This document shows, piece after piece, positions 18,657 to 29,525 of a stretch of DNA of 64,000 bases. The notes below the pieces were generated by a model, which saw only the letters and a program-made list of their open reading frames with translations, searched no databases and had not been told where the DNA came from. A program made the translations under genes and the position numbers. Origin of the DNA: Thiobacillus sp. (GTDB lineage: Bacteria > Pseudomonadota > Gammaproteobacteria > Burkholderiales > Thiobacillaceae); the NCBI GenBank assembly GCA_030680405.1, contig JAUXVT010000028.1, forward strand, positions 1 to 64,000, in the 5' to 3' direction. Position 1 is the first letter of the stretch, and each line of letters opens with the position of its first letter.

Positions 18657-19916
18657 TTATGCCTTTTTCAGAAATTCAATCGCCAGCGCCACCTCGACGC
18701 GGGTCTGCTCAGCCGTGCCGCGCAGGGGTTTGACCGTCACCTGCTGTGCCGCGGCCTCGTCGTCACCGATGATCACCGCATAGCGTGCGCGGCTGGTATC
18801 GGCCTTTTTCATTTGCGATTTGAAGCTGCCACCGCCGCAATGCAGCACGGTGGCGAGCCCTGCGCTACGCAGCGCGGATGCCACCTGCCAAGCGTACGCC
18901 TGCGCCGCGTCGCCGACATGGACGATATACGCGTCAGGCACCGGCGACGCCAGCGGGGTACCGGCCACCGCCATCAACGCCAGCAGCCGTTCGATGCCCA
19001 TGGCAAAACCGGCTGCCGGGGCGGGCTTGCCGCCCAGCTGCTCGATCAGGCCGTCGTAGCGCCCGCCCGCACACACCGTGCCCTGCGCGCCGAGCTGGTC
19101 GGTCACCCATTCGAACACGGTGCGGTTGTAGTAGTCGAGCCCGCGCACCAGACGCGGGTTGAGCTCGAACGCGATGCCGTTCACGCGCAGCAGGGCCTGC
19201 AGCGCATCGAAATGCGCCCGTGCCGCGTCGTCGAGCTCGTCCGTCAGCTTGGGCGCCGCGTCGTTGAGCGCCTGCATCGCCGGATTCTTGCTGTCGAGTA
19301 TGCGCAGCGGATTGCTGTGCAGCCGCCGCGTCGAATCCTTGTCGAGCGCGTCCTGATGCGCCTCGAAATAGGCGATCAGTTTGGCACGGTGGCGGTGCCG
19401 CGATTCGATGTCGCCCAGCGTGTTGAGCTGCAGCGTCGGTGCAATCCCCAGCGCGCGCCACAGGTCGGCGCACATCACGATCAGTTCGGCGTCGACGTCC
19501 GGCCCGGCAAAACCCAGCGCCTCGACGCCGACCTGGTGAAACTGCCGGTAGCGGCCCTTTTGCGGGCGTTCATGGCGGAACATCGGGCCGGTGTACCACA
19601 GGCGTTTGCCGCCGTCGTACAGCAGATTGTGCTGGATCACCGCGCGGACGCTCGATGCCGTGCCTTCCGGGCGCAGCGCCAGTGATTCGCCGTTCAACTC
19701 GTCGACAAAGGTGTACATCTCCTTTTCGATGATGTCGGTCACCTCGCCGATGGCGCGCTTGAACAGGCCGGTGTGTTCGAGAATCGGCGTGCGCATTTCA
19801 CGATAGCCGTAGCGCCGCAGCCAGTCGCGCACGATCGCCTCGAACCCCTGCCAGGTGTCGGTGACGTCGGGCAGGCAGTCGTTCATGCCGCGCACGGATT
19901 GAATGTTGTTGCTCAT
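18657..19916 (-). CDS. hisS: Histidyl-tRNA synthetase
   Basis: 419 residues. Class II motifs are all visible: motif 1 near [12 protein letters not shown], motif 2 in [16 protein letters not shown], the histidine-specific [15 protein letters not shown], and motif 3 in [11 protein letters not shown]-terminal anticodon-binding domain follows. It charges tRNA-His. It is separated from ispG upstream by a 140-base gap that contains a large inverted repeat. Confidence 0.97.
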   Translation of the reverse strand: MSNNIQSVRGMNDCLPDVTDTWQGFEAIVRDWLRRYGYREMRTPILEHTGLFKRAIGEVTDIIEKEMYTFVDELNGESLALRPEGTASSVRAVIQHNLLYDGGKRLWYTGPMFRHERPQKGRYRQFHQVGVEALGFAGPDVDAELIVMCADLWRALGIAPTLQLNTLGDIESRHRHRAKLIAYFEAHQDALDKDSTRRLHSNPLRILDSKNPAMQALNDAAPKLTDELDDAARAHFDALQALLRVNGIAFELNPRLVRGLDYYNRTVFEWVTDQLGAQGTVCAGGRYDGLIEQLGGKPAPAAGFAMGIERLLALMAVAGTPLASPVPDAYIVHVGDAAQAYAWQVASALRSAGLATVLHCGGGSFKSQMKKADTSRARYAVIIGDDEAAAQQVTVKPLRGTAEQTRVEVALAIEFLKKA

Positions 19917-19938
19917 GTTCTAGGAAATCGTTTTTTTG

Positions 19939-20046
19939 TCCGCGAAGGACGCGAAGAAACACAAAGTAAAAGCAGGTAACGCGAGCGCGAGCGTCGAACC
20001 GAATTTTTCACAGGTTTTCTTCGCGGCCCTTCGCGTCCTTCGCGGA
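19939..20046. repeat. Long-range inverted repeat between ispG and hisS
   Basis: An 18-base arm TCCGCGAAGGACGCGAAG (19939-19956) is exactly complementary to 20029-20046. Further partial pairing of GCGAAGAAAC with TTTTCTTCGC lies inside. The arms are about 70 bases apart. The motif looks like a dispersed betaproteobacterial intergenic repeat, and it could fold in the hisS leader or in the ispG-hisS readthrough mRNA. Confidence 0.85.
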
Positions 20047-20056
20047 TAAATGTTTT

Positions 20057-21273
<1,217 letters not shown>

Positions 21274-21277
<4 letters not shown>

Positions 21278-22101
21278 TCTTCCAGAGTGAAACGGGCAAC
21301 CGTCGCATCGATGAAGGGGTTCAAATCGATGGGGCGGCCGTTATACGTCATGCGTGCTTGCGTCGCGTTGCCGATCAACACATCGAATGGGGGCTGGCCG
21401 TGGATATCCACGCTGCTGCCCGCGGGGTTGAGCTGACGATGCAGCATGCGCCCGCTGGCATCCTTGATCTCGGTCCAAGCCTCGTCGCCGAATTCGAGAT
21501 GCAGCGCGCCACTGACCGCCGGGGCTTCGGGCGCCGCGGGTGCGCTCCCCTCGGCCGGCTCGGCGGTCCCTGCTGCAGGTGCGGCCGGCGGACCGGGGGC
21601 ACCCTGGACGGCAGGAGAAGCGGCTGCTGCCGGTTCCGCAACGGGCGCCGGCACAGCAGCGGGCGCGGGATGGGCTTGCGCAACGGGTGGCACCCGCTTG
21701 CTCGAATCCACCTCCCCCTCGCTGTTGAGCCACAAGTAGAGCGCCACCGGTACCGCCACCACGACCAGCAAGCCCAGCAGCAGCAGAATCAGCCAGGGTG
21801 AAGTCAGCCAGGAACGCGGCGGTAGAGGCTCGGCATGGCTGACCGCAGCCGGTTCGGCCGGGGCGCCTTCCATGCGCGCCAGCAGCGCTTCGGGCACAAG
21901 CCCCAGCAGGCGCGCATAATTGCGCACAAAGCCGCGCGCGAACACGGGCGGATCGAGGCTCTCGAAGTCATCCGTCTCCATGGCCTCGACCTGGCGCTGC
22001 ATCAGGCGCAAGCGTGCAGCGGCATCCTCCAGCGTGATGCCCTGGGCTTCGCGCGCATCCCGCAAAATCTGCCCGACCGAGGGTTGCCCGCTCTCGCTCA
22101 T
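21274..22101 (-). CDS. rodZ: Cytoskeletal protein RodZ
   Basis: 275 residues. An N-terminal HTH_25 helix-turn-helix (about 9-75, [17 protein letters not shown]) that binds MreB is followed by one membrane helix (about 100-122, [18 protein letters not shown]). A proline/alanine-rich periplasmic linker (about 140-200) and a DUF4115 beta domain with [20 protein letters not shown] complete it. RodZ links MreB to the cell-wall elongation machinery. It overlaps pilW and ispG by 4 bases on each side. Confidence 0.95.
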
Positions 22102-22868
22102 TCGTATTGCCCCGTCAGCAGCAGCCGCGCTTCATTCGAATCGGAAAAGCGCTTGCGCAGCTGCAGGCCATAGGCCGCTTCCTGCGCGCGGTCGCCCAGC
22201 TTGCGTTCCAGCCGCACCCCCAGCCACAGGCTTTCTGCGGTCGGCGGCGCCAGCTCGGCGTGGCGTCCCAGCAGGCGTTGCGCCTCCATTAGTCGTCCCT
22301 GACGGAATTGCAGACCGGCCATCTTGAGCACGGTGTTGGGGTTGTCGGGTTGCAGCTTGAGCGATTTCAGCAGACTGGCTTCAGCCAGCGCGAGGTCGCC
22401 TTTCTTTTCCGCACACAGGCCGGCATTGGCCATGGCCTGCTCGGGCTGGGCGTACAGCGGATTGCGCAGGGCCGCGCTGAACTGTTCCAGCCCTTCGTCA
22501 TAATGGCCACGGGTGCAGAGAAACCAGCCGAAATTGTTGCGCGTTTCCGAATCGCTGCGATCCAGCTCGATGGCGCGGCGGAAATTGTCCTCGGCCAGCG
22601 TGTCTTCGGCCAGCTCCATGTAGATCAGGCCATAGATGTTGTAGGCCGGGCCAAAGCGGTTGTCGGCGGTAATCGCCTTGCGCAGTTCGTCGAGCGCGAC
22701 CTTGTACTGGGCGCGGGAAAAATAGGCGCCAGCCAGGTCAGTGAAGGCACGCGCACGCTGACGGCTTTCGCTGTCGACTTGCGTGTTGGCGACACCTCCG
22801 CCCTCCCCGACAGGTTGGCCAACGCAGCCTGCGAGCAAGGCTGCGCCCATCACGATCCATTTCTTCAC
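22098..22868 (-). CDS. pilW: Type IV pilus biogenesis lipoprotein PilW/PilF
   Basis: 256 residues. The lipobox LAGC places the acylated cysteine at about 15. TPR repeats fill the mature part ([40 protein letters not shown]). This lipoprotein pilots the secretin PilQ to the outer membrane and stabilises pilus assembly. Overlaps of four bases with rlmN upstream and rodZ downstream show a tight operon, the usual rlmN-pilW-rodZ order. Confidence 0.9.
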   Translation of the reverse strand: MKKWIVMGAALLAGCVGQPVGEGGGVANTQVDSESRQRARAFTDLAGAYFSRAQYKVALDELRKAITADNRFGPAYNIYGLIYMELAEDTLAEDNFRRAIELDRSDSETRNNFGWFLCTRGHYDEGLEQFSAALRNPLYAQPEQAMANAGLCAEKKGDLALAEASLLKSLKLQPDNPNTVLKMAGLQFRQGRLMEAQRLLGRHAELAPPTAESLWLGVRLERKLGDRAQEAAYGLQLRKRFSDSNEARLLLTGQYE

Positions 22869-23968
22869 GCCGCCTCCTTGTGCATTCTTTTTATCACGCG
22901 CCCGCTCTTGTCAGCCACCTTGCCCGCCAGCTGGCCGCAGGCAGCATCGATGTCGTCGCCGCGCGTCTTGCGTGTGGTCACCACCAGTCCGGCGTCCTGC
23001 AGAATCTGGCGGAACACGCGCATCGCCTCGGTGCGCGGCTTTTCATAGCCGGAATCCGGGAACGGATTGAACGGGATGAGGTTGAATTTGCACGGCACCT
23101 CGCGCGTCAGTTCGATCAACTGGCGTGCGTGTTCGGGTGCATCGTTCACCCCGGCCAGCATCACGTATTCAAAGGTGATGAAGTCGCGCGGGGCGTGAAC
23201 CAGATAACGCTGGCACGCAGCCATCAATTCACGCAATCGATACTTCTTGTTGATCGGCACGATCTGGTCGCGCAGCGCGTCGTTGGGCGCGTGCAGGCTC
23301 ACTGCCAGCGCTACCGGGCAGCGCTCGGCCAAGCGGTCCATCGCCGGCACCAGCCCGGAGGTCGACACCGTCACCCGCCGCCGCGACAGGCCATAGGCGT
23401 GGTCGTCGAGCATGATGCCGAGCGCGGTCACCACATTCTCCAAGTTCGCCAGCGGCTCGCCCATGCCCATCATCACCACATTGGTCACCGGCCGGTCGGA
23501 GATTTCACCGGTGGTGCGATTGACCTCGCCGCGCAGGCCATGATGCGCCACCCACAGCTGGCCGATGATTTCGGCCACCGTCAGGTTGCGATTGAAGCCC
23601 TGTCGCCCGGTCGAGCAGAAGGTGCATTCCAGCGCACAGCCAACCTGCGACGACACGCACAGGGTGCCGCGGTCTTCTTCCGGGATGAACACGGTTTCGA
23701 TACCGTTTGCGACGCCGACATCGAACAGCCACTTGCGTGTGCCGTCGGCCGAGGTGTGCGCGTAATTGATCGCCGGCGCCGCCACTACCGCCTGCTGCTG
23801 TAATTTTTCGCGCAGGCTTTTGGCGATATCGGTCATCTGCGCAAAATCCGCCACCCCGGCTTGATGCACCCAGTGGAACACCTGCCTGGCGCGAAACGGC
23901 TTTTCGCCGAGTTCGCTGAACCAGGCGGTCAGTCCTTCGAGATCGAAATCAAGCAGGTTTCGCGGCAT
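22865..23968 (-). CDS. rlmN: Dual-specificity rRNA/tRNA (adenine-C2)-methyltransferase RlmN
   Basis: 367 residues. The radical SAM signature is CALECTFC (C-x3-C-x2-C). The conserved C-terminal cysteine that forms the methyl intermediate lies in the last part (DIDAACGQL). GMGEPLAN is the SAM-binding GGE-type motif. The enzyme methylates C2 of A2503 in 23S rRNA and A37 of certain tRNAs. It starts 12 bases after ndk and overlaps pilW by four bases. Confidence 0.97.
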   Translation of the reverse strand: MPRNLLDFDLEGLTAWFSELGEKPFRARQVFHWVHQAGVADFAQMTDIAKSLREKLQQQAVVAAPAINYAHTSADGTRKWLFDVGVANGIETVFIPEEDRGTLCVSSQVGCALECTFCSTGRQGFNRNLTVAEIIGQLWVAHHGLRGEVNRTTGEISDRPVTNVVMMGMGEPLANLENVVTALGIMLDDHAYGLSRRRVTVSTSGLVPAMDRLAERCPVALAVSLHAPNDALRDQIVPINKKYRLRELMAACQRYLVHAPRDFITFEYVMLAGVNDAPEHARQLIELTREVPCKFNLIPFNPFPDSGYEKPRTEAMRVFRQILQDAGLVVTTRKTRGDDIDAACGQLAGKVADKSGRVIKRMHKEAA

Positions 23969-23980
23969 CGGCAGCTTCGA

Positions 23981-24406
23981 TCAGCGGCTATAAACTTCGC
24001 AGGCGGGGAAAAAGTAAGCAATTTCGACTGCAGCGGTTTCCGGCGCGTCGGAGCCATGCACCGCGTTGGCGTCGATGCTCTCGGCAAAGTCGGCGCGAAT
24101 GGTGCCGGGCTCGGCCTTCTTCGGGTCGGTCGCGCCCATCAGTGCGCGGTTCTTGGCGATGGCGTCTTCGCCTTCCAGCACCTGCAGCACCACCGGACCC
24201 GACACCATGAAGTCGACCAGGTCCTTGAAGAAGGGGCGCTCGCGATGGACGGCGTAAAAGCCCTCGGCTTCCTGGCGCGACAGGTGCTTCATCCTGGACG
24301 CCACCACCTTGAGGCCATTGCTCTCGAAGCGGCTGACAATCTTGCCGACCACATTTTTGGCGACGGCATCGGGTTTGATGATGGAAAAAGTGCGCTGAAC
24401 AGCCAT
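23981..24406 (-). CDS. ndk: Nucleoside diphosphate kinase
   Basis: 141 residues from ATG 24406 ([15 protein letters not shown]); an alternative start lies two codons upstream. The active-site histidine is in [10 protein letters not shown]. The enzyme balances nucleoside triphosphate pools through a phosphohistidine. It heads the operon ndk-rlmN-pilW-rodZ-ispG-hisS-yfgM-bamB-der. The 150 bases upstream to tilS hold the probable promoter, but no clear consensus box was found. Confidence 0.97.
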   Translation of the reverse strand: MAVQRTFSIIKPDAVAKNVVGKIVSRFESNGLKVVASRMKHLSRQEAEGFYAVHRERPFFKDLVDFMVSGPVVLQVLEGEDAIAKNRALMGATDPKKAEPGTIRADFAESIDANAVHGSDAPETAAVEIAYFFPACEVYSR

Positions 24407-24557
24407 GTACATGCTCCAGACAAAAATAAAAAAACGTTCAAAAGACCTTGGAAATCAGCTCGCTAGGATAGCACGCCCCACCCCGGACTGTCTTGTTCCG
24501 CCGCCTGGCCGGACGTAATCGCAGCCGTCGCCACAGCGCAAACTGGCCGCCGGTCCA

Positions 24558-25901
24558 TTACGGCTCGACGCGCGGCAGCACCCCGGGCTCGCCGGGTGAA
24601 GCCAGCAGATCGGCATCGAGGCCAATATCCGCCGCCCACCCCAGCTGCCCATCGCACCACAGCAGCGGCAGGCGCTCGCGCTGCCAGGGTGGAATCGCCT
24701 GTTCCTGCAACAGGTTTTTCAGGCTGTGATGGGGGCCGCCCGCATGCAGCCGCAGGCGTTCGCCCCCCTGCCGCACCCCCAGCGTGACTTCGCTCGCCGT
24801 CAGCACGGTGCGTTTCAAGCCCGCCCCGGTCACGTCATCCATCTGCACACGTACCCCAGCGGCCGGCACCCAGACCGACGCCTCGCCCTGCCAGCGAACG
24901 GGCTCAACCGGGGCGGGTGCCAGCGGCACGAGATACGCGCCACCGCGGAAGCGCCATAGCGCCCGCTGCCCCAGTCTGACGCACACGCGCGCATCGTGTC
25001 GCGCATCCAGCAACTGATGCAGCGCCTCGTTCAGTTGTCGGGCGCTGGGCATGGGCTGGCCGTGCTGCTCAATAAAATAGCGCAGCAGATTGCGCGCGCG
25101 CGGGAGGGACAAACCGGCCAGCGCGCTACAGTCGAGACGGTCGCCAGCAATGGCTGTCTCTGCGTCGAGCTGCGCCAGGTCATCCAGCAATTCGGCAGCA
25201 TCGGCCTGCAGCGCGGCCGCGCGCGCGAGGGTGGCGCTGCTGCCGGGAAAATGCACGGACAGCAGCGGCATCACCTGCTGGCGCAGGGCATTGCGGCGGT
25301 AGCGGGTGTCCTGATTGCTCTCGTCGTCCACCCAGTCCAGGCCATGCGCCTGCGCATACTCCAGCAGGTCGGCACGCGTCACCCCCAGCAACGGCCTGAG
25401 TTGCGCTGCGCGCCAGCCGGGTCGGACCTGCGCCTCGGCCATCGACGCCAGGCCTTTCGGCCCCGCGCCGCGCAGCAACTGCAATAAAATTGTTTCGGCC
25501 TGGTCATTCTGCTGGTGTGCGGTGAGCAAAAAGTCCGCATCCAGCGCGGCAAAAATGCGCTGACGCTCACGCCGCGCAGCCGCTTCGACACCGGCCGCAT
25601 CGTCGCGCGCGATCTGTACACGATGGATGCTTAATTCAACTGCATGCGATGCGCAAAACCGCGTGCAGAAATCCGCCCACTGGTCGGCGTGGGGCGACAG
25701 GCCATGGTGCACATGCACGGCCCGCAGTTCATAGGGATGTTGATCGCGCAGCGCCAGCAGGGCGTGCAGCAGGACCACCGAATCGAGCCCGCCCGAGAGG
25801 CCCAGCACCAGCCGCGCGTGCGGGGGGACGTGGCGAGCGAGGCCGTCCGCCACGGCTGCGACGACTGCCTTATTTGGCAGGGGTTTCCTTGAAGCTGCCA
25901 T
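24558..25901 (-). CDS. tilS: tRNA(Ile)-lysidine synthase
   Basis: 447 residues. The PP-loop motif [14 protein letters not shown] (about 33-46) identifies the N-type ATP pyrophosphatase. The catalytic domain is followed by the TilS middle and C-terminal substrate-binding domains. It modifies C34 of tRNA-Ile(CAU) to lysidine so that it reads AUA. The ATG at 25901 lies inside accA, giving a 32-base overlap; a later start would remove conserved sequence. The accA-tilS order is common. Confidence 0.95.
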   Translation of the reverse strand: MAASRKPLPNKAVVAAVADGLARHVPPHARLVLGLSGGLDSVVLLHALLALRDQHPYELRAVHVHHGLSPHADQWADFCTRFCASHAVELSIHRVQIARDDAAGVEAAARRERQRIFAALDADFLLTAHQQNDQAETILLQLLRGAGPKGLASMAEAQVRPGWRAAQLRPLLGVTRADLLEYAQAHGLDWVDDESNQDTRYRRNALRQQVMPLLSVHFPGSSATLARAAALQADAAELLDDLAQLDAETAIAGDRLDCSALAGLSLPRARNLLRYFIEQHGQPMPSARQLNEALHQLLDARHDARVCVRLGQRALWRFRGGAYLVPLAPAPVEPVRWQGEASVWVPAAGVRVQMDDVTGAGLKRTVLTASEVTLGVRQGGERLRLHAGGPHHSLKNLLQEQAIPPWQRERLPLLWCDGQLGWAADIGLDADLLASPGEPGVLPRVEP

Positions 25902-26838
25902 ACGCCCGCAAGCGCTGGTAACGCGCGGTCAGCAGGGCATCGAGCGGCGGTTTGCGCAACTCGGCCAAGGTGTCGGTGAGCGCACGGCGCATCGACTGGA
26001 ATAGGGTGTCCCAGTCGCGCTGCGCGCCGCCCAGCGGTTCTTCGATAATGCGGTCGACCAGCCCGTTGGCTTTCAGGCGATCGGCGGTGATGCCCAGAGT
26101 TTCGGCGGCAACCGAAGCCTTGTCGGCGCTCTTCCACAGAATCGAGGCACAGCCTTCGGGCGAGATCACCGAATAGGTCGAGTATTGCAGGATCAGCATG
26201 CGGTCGCCGACGCCGATAGCCAGCGCGCCGCCCGAGCCGCCTTCGCCGACAATGGTGCAGATGATCGGCGTCTGCAGTTCGGCCATCACATACAGGTTGC
26301 GTGCAATGGCCTCGGACTGCCCGCGTTCCTCGGCACCAATGCCGGGATAGGCGCCCGGGGTGTCGATGAAGGTAAAAATCGGCAGGCTGAATTTTTCCGC
26401 CAGGCGCATCAGCCGCAATGCCTTGCGATAGCCCTCGGGGCGCGGCATGCCGAAATTGCGGTAGATTTTTTCCTTGGTGTCACGGCCTTTCTGGTGGCCG
26501 ATCACCATCACCGGCTCACCGTTGAAGCGCGCGATGCCGCCGACAATTGCGGCATCGTCAGCGTAGGCGCGGTCGCCGTGCAGTTCGGCGAAATCGGTGA
26601 ACAGCCCCTGCACGTAATCGAGCGTGTAAGGCCGTTGCGGATGGCGCGCCACCTGCGACACCTGCCAGGCATTGAGCTTGGCGTAGATGTCCTTGGTCAG
26701 CGTCTGGCTCTTTTTCTGCAGGCGGCGGATTTCCTCCGAGATATCCAGGGCGGAATCGTCCTGCACAAAGCGCAGTTCTTCGATCTTGGCTTCAAGTTCA
26801 GCGATTGGCTGCTCAAAGTCGAGGAAGGTGGTTTTCAT
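25870..26838 (-). CDS. accA: Acetyl-CoA carboxylase carboxyltransferase subunit alpha
   Basis: 322 residues from ATG 26838 ([16 protein letters not shown], the usual N-terminus); a TTG one codon earlier is less likely. The carboxyltransferase core shows [36 protein letters not shown], and [12 protein letters not shown]. With AccD it transfers the carboxyl group from biotin to acetyl-CoA, the first step of fatty acid synthesis. It is upstream of and overlaps tilS. The gap to slyD (26839-26919) has no strong terminator. Confidence 0.97.
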   Translation of the reverse strand: MKTTFLDFEQPIAELEAKIEELRFVQDDSALDISEEIRRLQKKSQTLTKDIYAKLNAWQVSQVARHPQRPYTLDYVQGLFTDFAELHGDRAYADDAAIVGGIARFNGEPVMVIGHQKGRDTKEKIYRNFGMPRPEGYRKALRLMRLAEKFSLPIFTFIDTPGAYPGIGAEERGQSEAIARNLYVMAELQTPIICTIVGEGGSGGALAIGVGDRMLILQYSTYSVISPEGCASILWKSADKASVAAETLGITADRLKANGLVDRIIEEPLGGAQRDWDTLFQSMRRALTDTLAELRKPPLDALLTARYQRLRAYGSFKETPAK

Positions 26839-26919
26839 CAAGCAATCACAGAAAACAGGATAGCCGGGGATTTTAACAGCCCGGCGCAGTTTACCGCTCG
26901 GATCAGCGCCATGCGCTTC

Positions 26920-27402
26920 TTAATGATGGTGATGACCGTGGGCGCCGTGCGCGTGGCGGTGCACGACCTCGTCCGGCGTCGCCGCACGCACTTCGGTGAC
27001 CACACCCTCAAAATGCACCGCCTGCCCGGCATAGGGGTGGTTGCCGTCGACCACCACCTTGTCTTCGGCGATATCGGTCACGGTGTAGAGCATTTCCTCG
27101 CTGCCGTCGACCGGCGAGCCGACGAACTGCATGCCGATCTCGATGTCATCGGGGAAACCCTCGCGCGGCTCCAGCCGCACCAGCTCATCTTCATATTCGC
27201 CGAAGGCATCGGCAGGCTGCAGCTTGAGGTCGATCTTGTCGCCCACTGCCTTGCCTTCCAGCGCCTGTTCCACCATCGGAAAGATATTATCGTAGCCACC
27301 GTGCAGATAGCTGACTGGCTCGTCGCTCTCTTCCAGCAGCTTGCCCTCCATGTCACGGACGATGTAGGTGATGGTGACGACGGTGTCTTTGCCGATATTC
27401 AA
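26920..27402 (-). CDS. slyD: SlyD-type FKBP peptidyl-prolyl isomerase
   Basis: 160 residues. The FKBP domain (about 1-70 and 125-145) has an inserted IF chaperone flap (about 70-125). The tail HRHAHGAHGHHHH is a metal-binding histidine cluster, typical of SlyD, which also delivers nickel to hydrogenase maturation. The start is TTG at 27402, overlapping the stop of the preceding peroxiredoxin gene as TTGA, so translation is coupled. No nearer ATG fits the family N-terminus (NIGKDTVVTITY). Confidence 0.93.
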   Translation of the reverse strand: MNIGKDTVVTITYIVRDMEGKLLEESDEPVSYLHGGYDNIFPMVEQALEGKAVGDKIDLKLQPADAFGEYEDELVRLEPREGFPDDIEIGMQFVGSPVDGSEEMLYTVTDIAEDKVVVDGNHPYAGQAVHFEGVVTEVRAATPDEVVHRHAHGAHGHHHH

Positions 27403-27863
27403 TTGAGTTCCTTTACCAGTTGAAGCACTTCCGCCGCGTGGCCGCGGCTGGAAACGCCGTACAGAGCGTGACGGATGACGCCCTGTTTGTCGATGATGAA
27501 TGTGGAGCGCACCGCGCTTTTACGCATGACGCCGTCCACTTCCTTGTCCTGCAATACGCCATAGGCCAGGCAGGTCGCTTGGTCCTTGTCGGCCAGCAAG
27601 CGCACGCTGATGCCGTGTTTGTCGCGAAATTCACCATGTTTGATGCAGTCGTCGCGCGACACACCGAGCACCGTGGCGCCCAGCCTGGCGAAGTCGTTTT
27701 CCAGTTCGGAAAACTCGATGGCCTCGGTGGTGCAGCCCGGCGTGTCGTCGCGCACGTAAAAATACAGCACGAGGTTTTTTCCCCGAAACTGGGACAACTC
27801 GACGATATCCATGTCTGCGTCGGGGTTGGAAAAACCCGGCGCGCGATCTCCTGCTTTCAACAT
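27399..27863 (-). CDS. bcp: Bcp-type peroxiredoxin
   Basis: 154 residues from ATG 27863, which has a GTGGAG ribosome-binding site just before it; a GTG four codons upstream is an alternative. The peroxidatic cysteine is C44 in TPGCTTEAIEF. The usual Bcp resolving cysteine five residues later is absent (isoleucine), so it is either 1-Cys or uses a distant cysteine (CIKHG or CLAYG). It reduces organic and hydrogen peroxides with thioredoxin. Translationally coupled to slyD. Confidence 0.92.
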   Translation of the reverse strand: MLKAGDRAPGFSNPDADMDIVELSQFRGKNLVLYFYVRDDTPGCTTEAIEFSELENDFARLGATVLGVSRDDCIKHGEFRDKHGISVRLLADKDQATCLAYGVLQDKEVDGVMRKSAVRSTFIIDKQGVIRHALYGVSSRGHAAEVLQLVKELN

Positions 27864-27924
27864 GGGGAACTCCACCCTGTATTTTTCGGCAGCATATTAA
27901 CAGTGGAGCGCCCGATCACATCGT

Positions 27925-27930
27925 TATAAT
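27925..27930 (+). promoter_or_regulatory. Consensus -10 box directly before roxA
   Basis: A perfect TATAAT lies 6 bases before the first ATG of the following gene, with no Shine-Dalgarno sequence between. A good -35 box is not seen at 16-18 bases; TTAACA at 27897-27902 is 22 bases away. If used, transcription would start at or next to the start codon and give a leaderless mRNA. Confidence 0.5.
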
Positions 27931-27936
27931 TATTTC

Positions 27937-29055
27937 ATGATGACAACCCTGCTTGGCGGCTTGAGCCCCACCCGTTTCCTGCGCGATGTCTGGCACAAGC
28001 GCCCGCTTCTGATCCGCAATGCCGTGCCGGGCTTCGGCAGCCTGCTGTCGCCCAACGAGATGCGGCAACTGGCCTGCCGCGAGGATGTGGAATCGCGGCT
28101 GATCCAGGGCAGCGGCATGCACTGGCAGCTCGATCACGGCCCGTTCAAAAAAAGTGATTTCAAGCGCCTGCCGAAAACAGAATGGACGCTGCTGGTGCAA
28201 TCGCTCAACCATTTTCTGCCCGAAGCCGATGCCCTGCTGGCGCGCTTCAACTTCATCCCGCACGCCCGGCTCGACGATTTGATGGTGAGCTACGCCGTTC
28301 CCGGAGGCAGCGTGGGGCCGCATTTCGATTCGTATGACGTCTTCCTGCTGCAAGGCCAGGGACACCGCCGCTGGCAGATCAGCACGCAAGCCGATCTGAC
28401 CATCCTGGACGACGAGCCGCTAAAAATCCTGCGCCGCTTCAAGGCGGAGGACGAATGGGTGCTCGGCCCCGGCGACATGCTCTACCTGCCGCCGCATGTT
28501 GCGCATTACGGCGTGGCCGAAGATGCCTGCATGACCTATTCAATCGGTTTTCGCGCCCCCGCCACCGAAGAGCTAGCGCATGGCTTCCTGATGCATCTGC
28601 AGGACACGCTCAAACTGGAAGGCCGCTACGCCGATCCCGATTTGCGCCTGCAAACCCACCCCGGCGAAATCAGCCGCGCCATGCTGAACCAGATCGAGGC
28701 GATGATCGCCCGCATCAAATGGTCCAAGCGCGACATCGCCGAGTTTGCCGGACGCTATTTATCCGAGCCCAAGCCGAATGTGTTTTTCGAGGCGCCAGAT
28801 GTCCCGCTCAGCCGTGCCGCCTTCAATCGACAGGCGAACAAAACCGGCGTGGCGCTCGATCCAAAATCGCGCCTGCTGTTCGCAGGCGGACACTTTTTTA
28901 TCAACGGCGAGGCCTTCACGCCCGCGGCGGGCGAAACCGCCGCGCTGCAACAGCTGGCCGACCAGCGCCGTCTCGCCGCGCCGCTGCCAGCCGCGCTGCA
29001 CGAGCATTTTTATGTCTGGTACCAGGCCGGCTGGCTGGAGATTGACGCACCATGA
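27937..29055 (+). CDS. roxA: Ribosomal protein L16 arginine hydroxylase (cupin/JmjC type)
   Basis: 372 residues, similar in length to E. coli YcfD/RoxA. The cupin domain holds the iron-binding HxD in GPHFDSYDVF and the distal histidine in PPHVAHYG. YAVPGGSVGPH and MLYLPPHVAHYG are typical of the bacterial JmjC-like oxygenases. With 2-oxoglutarate and iron it is expected to hydroxylate Arg81 of L16. It diverges from bcp and overlaps the next gene by four bases (ATGA). Confidence 0.88.
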   Translation: MMTTLLGGLSPTRFLRDVWHKRPLLIRNAVPGFGSLLSPNEMRQLACREDVESRLIQGSGMHWQLDHGPFKKSDFKRLPKTEWTLLVQSLNHFLPEADALLARFNFIPHARLDDLMVSYAVPGGSVGPHFDSYDVFLLQGQGHRRWQISTQADLTILDDEPLKILRRFKAEDEWVLGPGDMLYLPPHVAHYGVAEDACMTYSIGFRAPATEELAHGFLMHLQDTLKLEGRYADPDLRLQTHPGEISRAMLNQIEAMIARIKWSKRDIAEFAGRYLSEPKPNVFFEAPDVPLSRAAFNRQANKTGVALDPKSRLLFAGGHFFINGEAFTPAAGETAALQQLADQRRLAAPLPAALHEHFYVWYQAGWLEIDAP

Positions 29056-29522
29056 ATGCCTTCGAGACCCCGTCCGAATTCCGCGCCGCGTTTGATGCGC
29101 TGTTGGCCGGCACGCAACGCCAACTGCGGCTGTACGACCATGATCTGAGCCTGCTCGACATCGACCACGCGCCACGCCACGCGGCCCTGCGCGCGTTGTG
29201 CGTGGCCGGCGGCGAGCGCCGCATCGAACTGCTGCTCGACGACATCAGCCGCGTTGCACGCGACCATCCCCGCCTGATGCAGCTAGTGCGCGACTTCGGC
29301 CATGTCCTCGAAATCCTCCAAGCCGACCCCGACGCGCCGCGTCCTGAGCAGGCGTTTGTGCTGGCCGACCGCCACGGCGTGCTGCTTCGTGCCGACAAGA
29401 TGGCGGTGCATGGTACGCTGCATCTGGACGACCCCGGCAGCGCGGTGGCGTTACATCAAAGCTTCGAGGGCATGTGGCAGCGCGCGCCGGCTAGCGTATC
29501 TACGACGACGCTAGGTTTGTAA
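29052..29522 (+). CDS. DUF7931-like hypothetical protein coupled to roxA
   Basis: 156 residues. The ATG overlaps the roxA stop (ATGA). The fold resembles the phosphatidylserine-synthase/PLD-like 'regulatory' domain DUF7931: a QRQLRLYDHDLSLLDID strand-helix, GGERRIELLLDD, and a C-terminal LADRHGVLLR segment. No HKD catalytic motif is present, so it is unlikely to be a phospholipase. It often follows GNAT or roxA-type genes in betaproteobacteria, from memory. Function unknown; overlap suggests a role with RoxA or regulation of translation. Confidence 0.65.
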   Translation: MNAFETPSEFRAAFDALLAGTQRQLRLYDHDLSLLDIDHAPRHAALRALCVAGGERRIELLLDDISRVARDHPRLMQLVRDFGHVLEILQADPDAPRPEQAFVLADRHGVLLRADKMAVHGTLHLDDPGSAVALHQSFEGMWQRAPASVSTTTLGL

Positions 29523-29525
29523 GGA

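Noticed and set aside
24455-24660. Small minus-strand frames between tilS and ndk
   Set aside because: They overlap the tilS 3' end in another frame, lack ribosome-binding sites and show no recognisable protein features.
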